Source: Plasmopara viticola (lineage: Eukaryota > Oomycota > Peronosporomycetes > Peronosporales > Peronosporaceae). Taken from it: a stretch of 64,000 nucleotides of DNA. Below, piece by piece: positions 1 to 11,780 of the stretch (position 1 is its first letter; each line of letters begins with the position of its first letter). The stretch is taken from contig MBPM02000046.1 in assembly GCA_001695595.3 (NCBI GenBank), positions 124,001 through 188,000 on the forward strand, read 5' to 3'. Position numbers and translations under genes: made by a program. A model generated the notes under the pieces. The model had not been told where the DNA came from, did no database searches, and was given only the letters and a program-made list of their open reading frames with translations.

Positions 1-1039
1 AATAGTTGCTCACATGCTTGTTTTCGCGAATAATCTTAGGGATGATAGCTTCGCTATTCCCGAGAGCATAGTCGCGATGGTGGATGGAAATCTTGAGTGC
101 AGTGATCACCTTTAGCTTATACCCAGAGCTGGGATAGTTTAGATTGTCAGCCAACTCCTTAAAACTGATTTCCGAAATCACCTCCTTTTGGATTTCAGCC
201 TTGCTATTGATAGCACTAGGACTATTGAGATCATGAGTATTAGCGAGATTTGGGTAGAAGTAGCGAGTGTCGTCAGGATCGGTCTTGCTTACAAGCTCGT
301 ACTCGAGAGTAATATTAATCCTAAACGCACTCGTTTAGGTCGAAAGGACGTTTTCGAGCTTGTTGTAAAAATTAAAAGGCTCAACACCCTCGTACAAATG
401 TAATTCCATGTGATTACCATTGTAAAAACGATACTCAGGACCAGTCTTGTAGTCAGGCGACAAGTGTTTCTCAAGGGTTTCAATCGAAACATTGTACTGC
501 TTAGCTACTAATCTCTTGTTGTTTAGACGCGAAACGTTGCTAACATGAACTATCTTGCTTGTTTTACCACGCACCTCAACACTGTAGCTACTACCTCATT
601 TAATAGGTTGGATAACCAGTCTCTTTAATTCTTCGAGTTCGTATGCAAACATGTTGCCTATATATGCTTGGCTATATTGTTTTCGTAGAAAAGACTATTC
701 GACCTTGTATCAGGATCGACTTTATATCTTAGTCATTTACAAAATATTCTGAATTTAATCAATTCAAATATTTGGGTTGTACCTTTTTTAGGGTGTTAAG
801 GCATTTTCATTGGGATTAACTTTGTACTTGAGAGAAAAGGATTAATTAATTAAATTTGGTTTCAAAATCGCCAAGTTCGGCTTTGGCTTACACTTGCGAG
901 CACGGATCTGCTCTCTACTCATATCGTCGTAGCTCTTTCGATACGACAGTCGAGTTTCACGTGCGCGCTGATAGTAGCACTTCTGCGCAGCTTTAATGCG
1001 CTCTTTGTCAGCGAGGTATTGTTCAGGTAAGTACGCCAT
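1..1039 (-). pseudogene. Decayed B-family DNA polymerase (Maverick/Polinton-like), N-terminal part
   Basis: Several minus-strand frames read as parts of one broken protein that runs off the left edge. The upstream piece (1039-842) begins with ATG and is rich in Lys, Arg and Tyr, with a repeated YYxxxRExxxxYxKxY pattern. The next pieces (574-335 and on to about 1) change frame near 335 and contain phrases such as TDPDDTRYFYPN and IPKIIRENKHV. The same stretch recurs at 23.1-23.7 kb, where it continues into a cysteine/phenylalanine-rich domain resembling the N-terminal region of polymerases from Maverick-type elements. At 22.5 kb a recognisable polymerase phrase (LIWYNNFDVVPF) lies close by. 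Seen: frame breaks and homology between the two copies. Inferred: polymerase identity, from remembered family motifs. It could instead belong to another self-synthesising or virus-derived element. Confidence 0.5.
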
Positions 1040-1066
1040 CTTTGTAGATTACTAAATTTATATTTA

Positions 1067-2016
1067 GGGAATCGTTAAGCTGCCGGTACCCCTTGATATT
1101 AGCCAATAAGATTAAACTAAATCCATCAATGGGAGCAGTTTATCTCTGTTAATGAACACAGTGTTCTTCAACCAATAAAAGAGAAAGCAATACCCATCCG
1201 TACCCCTTTTTTGTAAACTGCCGGTACTCCTTGTATTGTATTCTATTACGTTATCGCGTTGCCAAGTTATGCACGTGCTAGGCTCTATGGCTAGTCCACG
1301 GCATAGAGTGGTGTCCGCATACGTCGGGTCTCATTCGGCGGGCAGTGCAGCCAACACCGAGGCCGTGAGGTTCTTCCATTATTTTGTGTAGTTCTGACTA
1401 GGTAAGAGCCCAAGTGGCGCCCTAGTGCTGGAGACCGTCGCGTCGAGGGTGAGACTCGTTAGAGACCTGCAGATGCCCGAGAGCACCTGCCCGAAGCGCG
1501 CGAGCATTTAGCCCCCGCGCTTGGAAGGAGGGCGTCACCCCAACCTTTTCCGAAATCCGGTACTCCTTGTTTTTTAAAAAATAACTCCTACTCACCTCTT
1601 CTCAATATCACTCTATTCAACATTACTCTTCTCAATATTACTCTTCTCGCACTCTTCTTCTCGCAATGAACGCTATGCAACACCATAGATAGCCCTCGTA
1701 CAGCACTCTGGAATAGGCAAAGTCGGCGGCTCTCATGCACGCGCGATAACTTGTTCAGTGCTGCTTTCATTGACAGAAAAATATTGCTCTCATTGACGGA
1801 ATTGCTCCTACTTCCATTGGCTTAAAACAGGGGGAACTGGCAGTTCAAAAAAGAGGGGTACGGATAAGTATTTTTTTCTCTTTTTATTGGTTGAAAAACA
1901 CTGTGTTCATTAACAGAGATAAACTGCTCCCATTGATAGATTAGTTTAATCTCATTGGCTAAAATCAAAGGGTACCGGCAGTTTACCAAAAGGGTATCGG
2001 CAGTTTAACGGTTCCC
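1067..2016. mobile_element. hAT-like non-autonomous DNA transposon with long inverted repeats
   Basis: The termini GGGAA...TTCCC are flanked on both sides by the perfect 8 bp direct repeat TATATTTA (1059-1066 and 2017-2024). About 150-170 bp at each end are near-perfect inverted repeats (1067-1220 against 1850-2016). The right arm has an extra subterminal copy of the motif GGTAccGGCAGTTTA. No transposase is encoded. An 8 bp target duplication is typical of hAT elements. The element is 950 bp as it stands, but 322 bp plus one 14 bp target duplication come from a nested retroposon, so the original was about 614 bp. It sits just upstream of the ATG of the polymerase remnant. Confidence 0.85.
1235..1556 (-). 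mobile_element. Short LINE-derived retroposon nested in the hAT-like element
   Basis: A 322 bp insert is bounded by a perfect 14 bp target-site duplication, CCGGTACTCCTTGT, at 1221-1234 and 1557-1570. Read on the minus strand it begins ATTTCGGAAAAGG, and its first ~125 bases match the 5' end of the LINE at 63.67 kb. It then diverges and ends in a short AATAC-type tail (1235-1250). About 270 bp also match 63.28-63.57 kb in direct orientation. A variable-length target duplication plus a simple tail indicates target-primed insertion. No protein is encoded. Confidence 0.85.
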
Positions 2017-2152
2017 TATATTTATTAGGATGAAAAAATTAATTGTGCTTTATCCGGATGACGAATAGATCACGAAGTAAAATCTTGGTAATGTCTTGGT
2101 AGGCCATGGAAGAGAGAAGCTGATGTCGTTGAAGCGTTAAATCACATATTTA

Positions 2153-3924
2153 TTACACCTGCTTGGGAAACGGAACAAGGATAGCATACTGTTCGATGGT
2201 TTGAGGTGTCTTCTTGGTGAAAGTTTGTAGTAGAGTGGTGGAAGCAAAAAGAAGAGTCGATTGCCATTCTGACCCAGTTTCGCCCAATCATCTGCCGCCC
2301 CGCTCTTGATGTCATGCGTTATTCCCACAGTCATCTGGAATCCACCGAACTGCGGCATTTACGCATCAATAGCAGTATAGTTCGATGTATGAGGCACGTA
2401 TACCTGATTTGCATGTTGATCGACTTCCACCCGCTCCGCTATTTGCCGAGGCTGCGATGACGATGGGTAATCGATTGCTTCTCCGTCTTGATTAACTGGG
2501 TTGCCTCGCTTGCGTTTAATCGTGTCGCGCTTTCGCATGTCAGCGCCAGACAACAGCTTTCGACACACGAAAGTCCCACCCTGCTCTAACAGATCCATGG
2601 AGTAAGGCTCAAAGACATATTCGCATAGCGATTGTGCTAGTGGGTTTCCATCACACGAACCGAGAAGGTTTTTCACTTTCGCGCGATCCGATCGCCACTT
2701 TGTTCGAGCAATCACTTGCATTGCCAATTCTGATGCATAGGCAACTTCGTACTCTCGATACGGTTCTTGGCTACGGATGTGAACCAAAGTCTGATCGATT
2801 TTGGTCTTCGAGTTGATCTTAGAGTAGTCGGACACCAACATAATGCAATCGTCAAAAGAACAACTGCTGCACGCGGACATCAACAAAGTTTGTGGGTCTA
2901 ATCCAATGTCTTGCAACACCGCGCGAGGCACATCACCGAGACACTCAAATCGATTCTGCCACGCAGCTGCAGCAAATTGCAACAAGGGAGCAATTGTCTC
3001 CAGTTCGTCTTTTGACCACAGTGGCATGTAGAAAACATCTGGAGTAGGAGCAAGCTTCTTGAATTCAATAATGTAATCCCGCCGCGGTGTGGTTGCGAGA
3101 AGTATTGAACATCGCCGGTAGGGAAGTCCAGGGATTTTTGTTGGGTCCAGCAAATCAACAAGGCACCACAAATTAGCTGACCAAAATTGTTGATTAAACT
3201 TTTTTGGCAATAAATCACACTGGAACATCGTCGTTTCATCAAAGTAGAAATTCTCGTCGCTGTCGAAAAACAGCACTCGCTTCTTATCAACCTCCACATG
3301 ACATAGTAGACAAACACCGACTTGCCAATCCCAGGCGTGCCCGTGACGACAGCATACTTGACCATGTTCCCATCTGGATTCAACAGTGCTTGGTGGGCGA
3401 TCACTCTGTACGAAGAGCGAATGTAGAGCTTCTGACGACTCGTTAGCGGCAGCAACGACGAAAAATTAAGCCAATCGCCAACTTGGTCAGCAGTGGAGAA
3501 TTGTGAGAAGAATGGATCACTGCAGTGGTCGAATACACCGTCTTGAGCGACTGTTGGAACCGAGGACCCTTGCTCAGGAACCACCACCAGCACGTGAATT
3601 TGCCGCGTTTGCGGCGGTGACATTCCATTCGTATCCACATATCCCGAATCGAATAGGTCGAGTACAGCTCATCCTCTGTATCCACCAGTGATACCCTTTC
3701 GAAACCCAATAAATCCTCTCCTTTTCGTATCGCACGAAGTTCCGCAATTGGTAGCCATCCTGCGCCCTTCTTCGCCAGAGAGAGCTCCAGCTCGTCCGCA
3801 GGAAACTGGTACATTTTCTTTGCCTTGATCGCGTCCTTCAAGTCTCCCACCAGCTGACTCGCGTCGATGTCCACAGGGAAGCGCTTCCCGCCACACCAAC
3901 GATCGCACAGACAAGCTTCACCAT
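2153..3924 (-). pseudogene. Crinkler (CRN) effector pseudogene
   Basis: CRN proteins are modular oomycete effectors with a conserved N-terminal host-delivery region and variable C-terminal domains. The canonical start is the ATG at 3924-3922, followed by the usual short hydrophobic start. The ubiquitin-like domain has VDIDASQ and an LSLAK version of the LFLAK motif. Next come the HVLVVVP junction motif and a P-loop, GTPGIGKS, in a downstream NTPase-like region. These parts lie in different frames. Frame changes fall near 3880, near 3620-3640, near 3300 and near 2225, and an in-frame TAA interrupts at 2361-2359. The family's terminal segment continues to a TAA at 2155-2153. CRN genes are normally intronless, so the breaks are lesions rather than introns. 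With four frameshifts and a stop, no full product is expected. Confidence 0.88.
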
Positions 3925-4707
3925 CTTTTTCCGAGCCGGCTGATTCTGGAATGATTTTCGGCGTACTTAAGCGGACACGAAGGCGTGTGACATAGATTTC
4001 CAACCAATGATGAGACGCCACGCCACGTTCTAAGACTACCTTAGATTGGCTTTCGCTTTCAGGAGGTTGAGAGGTTGCGTCGCCAAAATAGCACCTGGCC
4101 CGAAAGGAGGTTCCAGGATTGATCTTGGTGGTAAATCACGGTAAGGGAAAAAAATGCCGGCGTGATGTTCCATGTCATACTACTTGGTGTATTGTATACA
4201 ATGTTTATACTCTTCCCTACTTTTGATTCTTTTGTATGCACTTCTTTTAAATTTGCCGGCCGCCATTATTCCCGTATGTTTTATTGTGTCTGTATAATTC
4301 CGACAAAGTAAATTGCAATTTATCCGCGTTGTCATGAGGTCGCTCGAAAAAAAATGCTAACGTCTTTTCAAAAGCAATACACGAACAAGTCAAGCATCAT
4401 AATAAGGTCGACAATCAAGTTTTTAAAATTTGTTATTTTATGTACTTGAGGCGGTTTATTAGTTTGTGTCATAAGCATTAAGTAGACTTTATAGTTTATC
4501 ATTGCGGGTGCTGGTTGCTATCGGCCCATTTAGGGGCCGCCTCATTACAATTCTGGCGTCCAGCCCAGCCACGCTGATGGATGTGATTGCTCAATCCTTT
4601 TAGTGACCTATCTCCGTCTTCAACTTATGCTTACCAATACAGATACCCGTCAAGCGACTAATTACTTGAGCCACAAGATCAGTTAAAGCTTAATGTTGAG
4701 ATTGGAG
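3925..4707. other. Non-coding spacer with repeat fragment
   Basis: No gene is recognised. The part from about 4540 to 4707 (containing ggcgtccagccca) resembles 21,565-21,720, so it is a dispersed repeat. Confidence 0.5.
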
Positions 4708-7380
4708 CTACCACAATCCAACTAAGCTGTCTCGAGCGCGGAATGCTCGGATTATCCAACCCATTTTGGAGCCTGTCTTGTATATCTCATTACACGATAA
4801 GGCCGTTTTGGCTAGTAAACCGTCCGGTTTACACAACTCTCACACACCTAATTGGGTTGGTAGGGCAGCCGCAGGGCTGACATAATTTGGATTTTATGAC
4901 TACCGAGTCAAGTACCTCGTGTCAAGCGACCAGGTACTCGAGCCACAATTTTAATTCAACGTTAAGCGGTTCGACTGACGGACATCATATAAATTTCGAT
5001 TGATGTACAAGTAACTGTCGTGGATAACATGCACGTGTTTAAATATCGTATAGTGTAGACAGCCCCGGTCTGCAGCACCAGATATCCATTTTTTTATTGA
5101 AAGCTTAGGAATATATATGCAGTATCGCTGCTTTCGACTTCTTCGAAATAGAATTTACTCACCAATCGTGGAAGGCAGTGACTATGTTTCTCGAAATCTT
5201 GAAAATGGATTTTCGACGACTGATTGTACATGAAAAGGCGAATGGATCGTTGCACAGCAAGGCAGCAATATTAATGTTTCTCTTTGTTTCATAATTATTT
5301 TATGCCTTGTGCAGGTTAATCAGTGGTCCACGTGAATGCATAGGAAGAGAAATGGAAACGTCACTAGTTAGTATATGCCTTAGCAGTCTACTTCGCAGTA
5401 AGACTTATGGTGACGCTTATGGTGCTATCGGCGTTGGGTTGTAAATTAGTGCAATGCACGTAATTTACTAATAAAAATTGAACATAAAATACTCTGCAAA
5501 TCTAGACAGCATTTTGCAAAAGTCTTTATTATTTGCACGTTCCTGAGGATTGTTTCTTACGTTTTGATTTACTCTTTGTACCCTCCTTCTCTCGACAAAG
5601 ACCTCTATTGAAAACATATTTAAAGGCAAATTTTCAACTCGTAAGCTTCCCGATGTCTCTTAAGGTTCAACAAGATATTTATTTGGTTTAACCGGACTCA
5701 TTTGAGATATACCATGTGCTTTTAAGCTGGACCTATTATTTGTATCTTGTGTCGCAAGTTAATCCTCGCGGTGACAAGGATGAAAACGGTGGCAACGACG
5801 ATCGGCTATCGCAAATAAAAAATTACTTTATAAATCCGGATCCCCCTTCTTTACGGCGCATAGGACAAAAAGATTCTTTTTACCTTTAAAATGTTTGCAA
5901 TAAAATTGGCACTCTTTTTGACCTATTCTTATGATCTCTGAGGTGAAATAGAGTGCATATTAAATAAAAGATGTCTTACGTTCGTACCTAAAAACCTTTC
6001 AAAAAAGAATGCTACAGGTAGTACCTCCAAATCTATTTGGATCGATAACAATGCGTCGGTCCCAAGGCTTGGGATACGACCGGCTGCGACTCCACCACGT
6101 CAGAAACCCGTGGATAAAGCTGGATCAACCGTGTCGCGACTGCAATTCAATGCATCACGTCCGAAAACTTTCGCCTCTTCATTTTACAACTTGCCCGCTC
6201 CGGTCCAGTTCGATTCACCCAGCTCGAATCTAACTTGCTCTTTCGTTTGAAAAAAGCAATATGTCGTCCTGCAAGAAAATGTGAGCGCTGTGCACGACCG
6301 CGGTCATGATTACCTCCAGCATCAGGGATGCAACCTTCAACACCTTTCAAGGCTGCGATAGCAGCTATCCCGTCGAATTTGCGTATCCAACAAAGAAAAA
6401 ATCAGCATGGTGGGACCTTACATCAGCTTGATCAACAGCAACAGCAGAACGGAACTCTGCTGAACGCGAACGTGCTGAATCAGAAACCACTGCAGGAGCA
6501 GCAGCAGAACGGGAATCGGCTAAATGTAAACCTGCTGAATCAGGACCAGCCCCAGGAGCAGCAGCCAGAACGGTTATCTGCTAAATGCAAACCTGCTGAA
6601 CAGGAATCTTCAGCAAGGGCCCCAGCTACTTACTCACCGTCTCCGGTTGCAAAATTAATCTTTGACTTAATGCTGCATGAACGCTTCCTTTGTGCGATTG
6701 CAAATTTTTCTTTCGACGATCCAAAAAGATAATACACTCGAGTGCACGAGAAAAATCCCTTTTTATACCACATGTGCATAAAGATCTTTAGCATGAGAAG
6801 TCTTTTGATTAATAAGTTTTGGCCAACAAATGAGACGACACTATCAGGTTTTACTCCTGCAGCGCTCAAACATTTGGACTGATTTTATTTAAACAAACAT
6901 ATGTTTGCTTTTGCGCGAATATACTTTAACCCATTCAACAACAAATAGACCTTGTCACTTTTCATGCTTAATTAAGGGTATAGACAAATCTACGTTGCTA
7001 AACGGGCCGCAAAGTACCGATGTGCAACTCTCCTGCATCAAAGTATATCATGTCTTCTCCCACCACGAAAAACAAAAGCATTTACTAAATCAGCTGATCA
7101 CTGCTGATGAAATTGCCGGGCTCCGGCTTTACACTGAAATTAAAACAGCCAATGTGGTCGGACAGCGAGCGAGCACACTTATTAGTTTTTGGACAAACCT
7201 ACCTCACTTTTTGTATAAATTTGGACTCACTGCGTGGTGTACGAAACTCAATGCGACACACAAAAGTGGTTTAATCAATCACTTCACCAGCGTCTCGAAG
7301 ATGCATCTCTTCATTTACGTCAGATGGCTTGTGTGGGATTGTGGGATCTGCAGATACTGCAACTTTCGAACAGTCGTCAT
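4708..7380. repeat. Segmental duplication, unit A
   Basis: This 2.67 kb segment is the direct counterpart of 8106-10917. Similarity is highest over the first ~560 bp (4708-5275 against 8106-8660), which are nearly identical. It continues through a secreted-protein pseudogene (6261-6732) to the shared end around ggatctRcagatactgca. The interval 5439-5803 is inverted relative to unit B. Indels and substitutions are common beyond the first 560 bp, so the two ends may have diverged at different rates or been homogenised by gene conversion. Confidence 0.85.
6261..6732 (+). pseudogene. Broken secreted Leu/Asn/Gln-repeat protein (unit A)
   Basis: The ATG at 6261 opens a signal-peptide sequence closely matching that of the intact gene ending at 42,136: CKKM, then ALCTTAVMI. 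A TGA at 6282-6284 interrupts it. The mature part is in another frame, from about 6328 to the stop at 6730-6732. It holds imperfect repeats of LLNxNxLNQ separated by Gln runs (QQQQQNGT, QEQQQNGN). The tail after about residue 100 of that frame is not repetitive. No function is known for the family. A secreted role is inferred only from the signal peptide. The stop and the frame change mean this copy is not expected to make a secreted product. Confidence 0.7.
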
Positions 7381-8105
7381 TACTGTACACGGGTCATCGC
7401 CAGTTGCTAGGCCAGATTCATACTGTCTTTAAAATGTACATCTGGATCACTGCACCTGACCTCCGAATAGACGAGGGATGGCACTCCAACCTTCAGCACA
7501 CATCACTTTAGTTAGTGACCGATTATAGTTAGTTATTATGTAGTCTCATTATTTGTGTCTTAGTTTTGACAATCAAAACCGAAATAGAATTTCATGCACT
7601 TCGAAATTATTTATTGCGTGATTATTCACTCGCGTCGCGACATCATTCCCCACTACGCGTATGTGACGAGACCGTGCTTTTTCGTGACGGCGACGTCCAC
7701 GCACACACACATGCTTTGTTAACATACGAGTGATTGTTCTTAAACCAATAAGCAGTGTTGGCATACTTTGTTGGTCTGAGACCACGTCTTTGCCTTTCTG
7801 TCAAATCGCGTACACTACTTCGATCGAGATGAAATGCAACAACCACTAAGAGAGCTTTCGAAAATAGACTCCGAAATGCACGTCTCAGCGATGCTTGCTC
7901 GCAGCGGAGAAGTCAGAGTGACAGCTCGCTTTTCGAATGACTAATACCGACATGAGTTTGCGTACAGGATAGTCCAGGAGCACTGCACAACGGCACAGAT
8001 TTGCGGTCACCTTTTTGGATCGTTCGAACGCTCACTCACATCGACCTCATATCATGCGCGGCTCTGCAGGTTATAAAATTGGGCAATTCGTTTAACTTTA
8101 AAATT
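7381..8105. other. Spacer between units A and B, partly repeated at 21.3-22.1 kb
   Basis: No gene is recognised. Two stretches recur near 21.3 kb and 21.76 kb: one is around cgggtcatcgccagttgctagg, the other around gacaatcaaaaccgaaata. The spacer therefore belongs to an older repeated region. Confidence 0.55.
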
Positions 8106-10917
8106 CTACCACAATTCAACTAAGCTGTCTCTAGCGCGGGGTGCTCGGGTTAACCGACCCATTTTGGAGCCTGTCTTGTACATCTCATTACACGATGGGG
8201 CCTTTTTGCTAGTAAACCGTCCGGTTTACTCAGCTCTCACACACCCAATTGGGTTGGTAGGGCAGCCGCGCGGCTAAATTGACTTGGATTTTATGACTAC
8301 CGAGCCAAGTACCTCGTGTCAAGCGACCAGGTACTCGAGCCACAATTCTAATTCAACGTTAAGCGGTTCGACTGACGGACATCATATAAATTTCGATTGA
8401 TGTACAAGTAACTGTCGTGGATAACATGCACTTGTTTAACTATGGTATAGTGTAGACAGCCCCGGTCTGCAGCACCAGATATCCATTTTTTATTGTAAGC
8501 TTAGGAATATATAGTATCGCTGCTTTCTACTTCATCGATATAGAATTTACCCCACTGGCAGGCAGCGACTATGTTTCTCGAATTCTTGAAAATGGATTTT
8601 CGACGACTGATTGTACATGGAAAGGCGAATGGAGCGTTGTATGGCAAGGCAGCAATATTATTGTCCGTCACTGTTAATGCTTCATTCAGATGGCATGATC
8701 GTCGTTGCCACCGTTATCATCGACGGCACTGCGTGTTTTTTAAGTGACATAAACCACGTGTGCAACTCGCGGCAGAAAGTATTAATGATAAGTCTAGCTG
8801 AAAACCACGTAAGTCAAAAGTTATACCTCATTGAACCTTTGGAGGAATCGGTTTGCTTTCTAATTGAGGTTTTGCTTTTTGATATGTTTTTTCAATAGAT
8901 ACACTTGTTGGAAGGAGGAAAGAACAGAGTACAACTCAAAACATCGAAAACATCCGCAATCTCCTTAAATAAATTGAAATGCCTCGCGGCAGGAAGGCTG
9001 GGAATTTTAATAAGCGAAGTACGTGTATTGCACTAATTTACAATCCTACGCTTGCGCGTTACAAAAATTCTAAATGCGCAATAATTATTGCTGATGCATA
9101 AACTTACGCGAGCCACTGCTCAACCCCAGATCACCCCAAAGAGCAAGCAAACTTCTACATTCATAGCGTTTTACACATTAAAATGTTGCGTATACGCATA
9201 GGATGGAAAGATTCTTTTACCTACGAAGACGCTTTACGTTTCCCGGATCTACCCTCATCTTTAATTTGAATTACTCTTTTAACCCCTTGACATCAGAAAT
9301 TGGACATAAGAGGTTTCTAGGAAGGGGTGGGTAAAATAGAGTGCAAATTAAAACGTAAGGGAGCCTGCACGCCTACAGTTTGTATTCCAAAAAATATTAG
9401 AAGTAGTATCTTCAAATTCGTTTGAATCGTAGTCACCCAAAGCTTTGGATGGAACTAGCTGCGACTCCACCACGTCGAAAACCCGAAATAGAGCTGGATC
9501 AACCGTGTTGCGACTGCAGTGCAATGCACCACTTTCGTCTCTCCATTTTACAACTTGCCTGCTCTGGTTCAGCTTTAACTACCCACCTCGAATCTAACGC
9601 GCTCTTATGTTTAAAGTAAAGCATTATGCCGCTTTGCAAAAAGATTTTGGCGCTGTGCACGACCGCGGTCATGATCGCCTCCAGAATCACTTGAGGCAAC
9701 ATGTAACAGCTTACAAGGCGGCAATGACAGCTATCCCGTTAAAAATCTACGTCCGACAGAGGGCAAGATTAGTAAGGTAACACGTATCTTACCAGCAGCC
9801 TGCGGAACAACAACAGCAGACCGGATTTCTACTCTTCGTGTACGAGTAACAGCCGAATGGGAACCTGCAGCAGGAGCAGGAGCAGGAGCAGCAGCAGAAC
9901 AATTGTCTGCCAAATGCGAATCTGCTTAATCAGAACCAGCAGCAGGAGCTTCTGCAGAAAGCTAATCTGCTAAACGTGAACCTGCTGAATGTGAACCAGC
10001 AGCAGGAGCTGCAGCAAAAGGATAATCTGCTAAACGCAAACCTGCTGAACTATAAACTGCAGCAACAGCCCCAGCAAATAACCCGCAATAGTGATTTGCT
10101 GTTTCAATGCCATATAAACAGTTTAAACGAAATATACCTTCCAACGATCTAAAATCACTAGCATATATAGTATACTCGAGGTCAAGCAAAATACCATTTT
10201 CATACCATAGGTGCAAATTTATTTGATGCATGAGAGGTCTTTTGATTTGCTAAGATAACACATCTACAGAAAATCTCACTAACAAATGAAAAAATGTTGA
10301 TTCTACGCATCAGTTTTTCACTCGTGCAGCAAATAAACATTTGCCCTTATTATTTTCGGACTGGTGTGACAAGTAACGCTTGCTTTTGCGCGAAAACAGA
10401 CCATCTCAACTACTGCTAGACCTTGTCATTTTTATGCTTGGTTAATGATTTAAACAACCAACGTCGCTGAACTGACCGCAAAATGCTGATGTGAAATAGA
10501 TCCAAACGCCCTTCAGCATCAAGGAATATCGCTGGTTTGCATCTCTGCTACCACCACAAAAAATCAATACATTTATTATATTAGCTGATCACTGTTGATG
10601 AAATTGCCGGGTCACGGCTCCACACTAGGTATTTAAACGGCATACTCCACCACTGCAATGCAAAAAATCTCTAGCACACATTGACTCAGCCGTTGTGGTC
10701 GGACAGCGACCCCGCAAACTTATTAGTTCTTGGACAAACCTATCTTACTTTAAGTATAACTTCGGACTCATTGCGTGGTGTACAAAACCTAGTGCGACAC
10801 ATAGAAATGCTAAGGGAGAGTTCAATCACTTCACCAGCGTCTCGAAGATTTCTCTTTCAAATTGCATTAATTGACTTTTGTGGGACTGTGGGATCTACAG
10901 ATACTGCATCTCTCGCA
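8106..10917. repeat. Segmental duplication, unit B
   Basis: Direct-orientation partner of 4708-7380, starting ctaccacaattcaactaagc and ending near acagatactgcatctctcg. The interval 8697-9043 is inverted relative to the same part of unit A. It carries its own broken secreted-protein gene (9626-10152). Confidence 0.85.
9626..10152 (+). pseudogene. Broken secreted Leu/Asn/Gln-repeat protein (unit B)
   Basis: The ATG at 9626 begins MPLCKKILALCTTAVMI, the same signal-peptide module as the unit A copy and the intact gene at 40.9-42.1 kb. A TGA at 9692-9694 ends this frame. Downstream, a different frame contains more regular repeats than unit A: LLNVNLLNVNQQQEL and LLNANLLN units preceded by a Gln/Glu run, ending at TAA 10,150-10,152. 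Further stops interrupt that frame near 9778 and 9835. The frame relation between signal peptide and body differs from unit A, so the two copies decayed separately after duplication. Confidence 0.65.
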
Positions 10918-10929
10918 TAGACCGTGCGT

Positions 10930-11443
10930 CATTCCGCTGACTTCTACTAAAGCAGTACCTGCACGAACAAGTGGACAGGATGGCAGCGAGGAAGCGCATG
11001 GTAGTCAGAGCGATGTATCGTTCTCGGCCATGCTTCTACACGTCGTCTATGAAGACCTTGAGCGAACACTTCAAGAAGAAGCAAGGCTCATTATGACCAT
11101 CAACTCGGCTCATATGAGTGGTGAGTTTGTGCGGGCATTGCAAGACAAAATTGAAGAGTTTTCGAGTGCGAGTTTTGCGTCCGATACGCCAATTCTCGAG
11201 TGTTTACCAGCTCCTTTTCACGACATGACGGATGCATTTTTGTCCATTGTATCGAATGAGATACAAGAGATACTGTCTCGGACTCTGCGCCAACGGGTAC
11301 CACAATCTTTGCATCGTGAGATGGATGAGCATTTGCAGTACGTCTTTACCTCTGCCCAATACGACGCGCTTGAATTGCAAGGGTCTCCTTTGATAAAAAA
11401 TGGTGGAACGAGAAGTCTTGAGAAACGCCAAAAAAACTTATAG
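10930..11443 (+). CDS. Unidentified ORF fragment next to unit B
   Basis: An open frame of about 170 codons begins within the end of unit B and becomes non-repetitive from about 10,930 to the TAA at 11,441-11,443. The protein is helical in appearance, with even amino-acid use and no low-complexity runs. It includes VVYEDLERTLQEEARL and SLHREMDEHLQYVFTSAQ. It has no signal peptide, membrane segment or motif that I recognise. The 5' side is cut off by the duplicated segment, so it is probably a truncated host gene. It is not clear that it is expressed. The last codons run into the repeat that starts at 11,430. Confidence 0.35.
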
Positions 11444-11780
11444 GTGGTAGCAAAAGATATGAACATCTTTGTTTGACTCGATCGTGGACATGCCATGACA
11501 AGAAGATCGAGAGTCCTGAATTAATTGGTGAATCAAAACCAAAAATTCCAGCCGTTCGGAGCAGCTAAGCTTTGATAGGTCATAATTACACCCCTGTTAG
11601 GCGAGCAATTTTACATAAAAATATTTATATTTGAAGGAAAACTGCGAGGGTATTGATCTTCAGGTTTATAGATGTGTCGACGTCCTTGAAGCTTTCTTCT
11701 TCTAAGGTTATTAAGCCTCACTGGCAGCGCCGTTCGTCGGTGACGATAGGCTAAAAGCTGTAGTAGCAAATACCAAAAAT
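11430..11780. repeat. Spaced direct repeat, copy 1
   Basis: About 350 bp match 12,118-12,480, from aggtggtagcaaaagatatgaacatc through the gtgtcgacgtccttgaa region. This copy lacks about 35 bp present in copy 2 (around ctttatcgacttggccac). The start of each copy is at the edge of a short A-run. Confidence 0.85.

Noticed and set aside
4713..5275. Units A and B as LTRs of one retrotransposon
   Set aside because: The similarity continues for 2.7 kb through coding remnants. There are no TG...CA ends, primer-binding site or pol domains between the copies.
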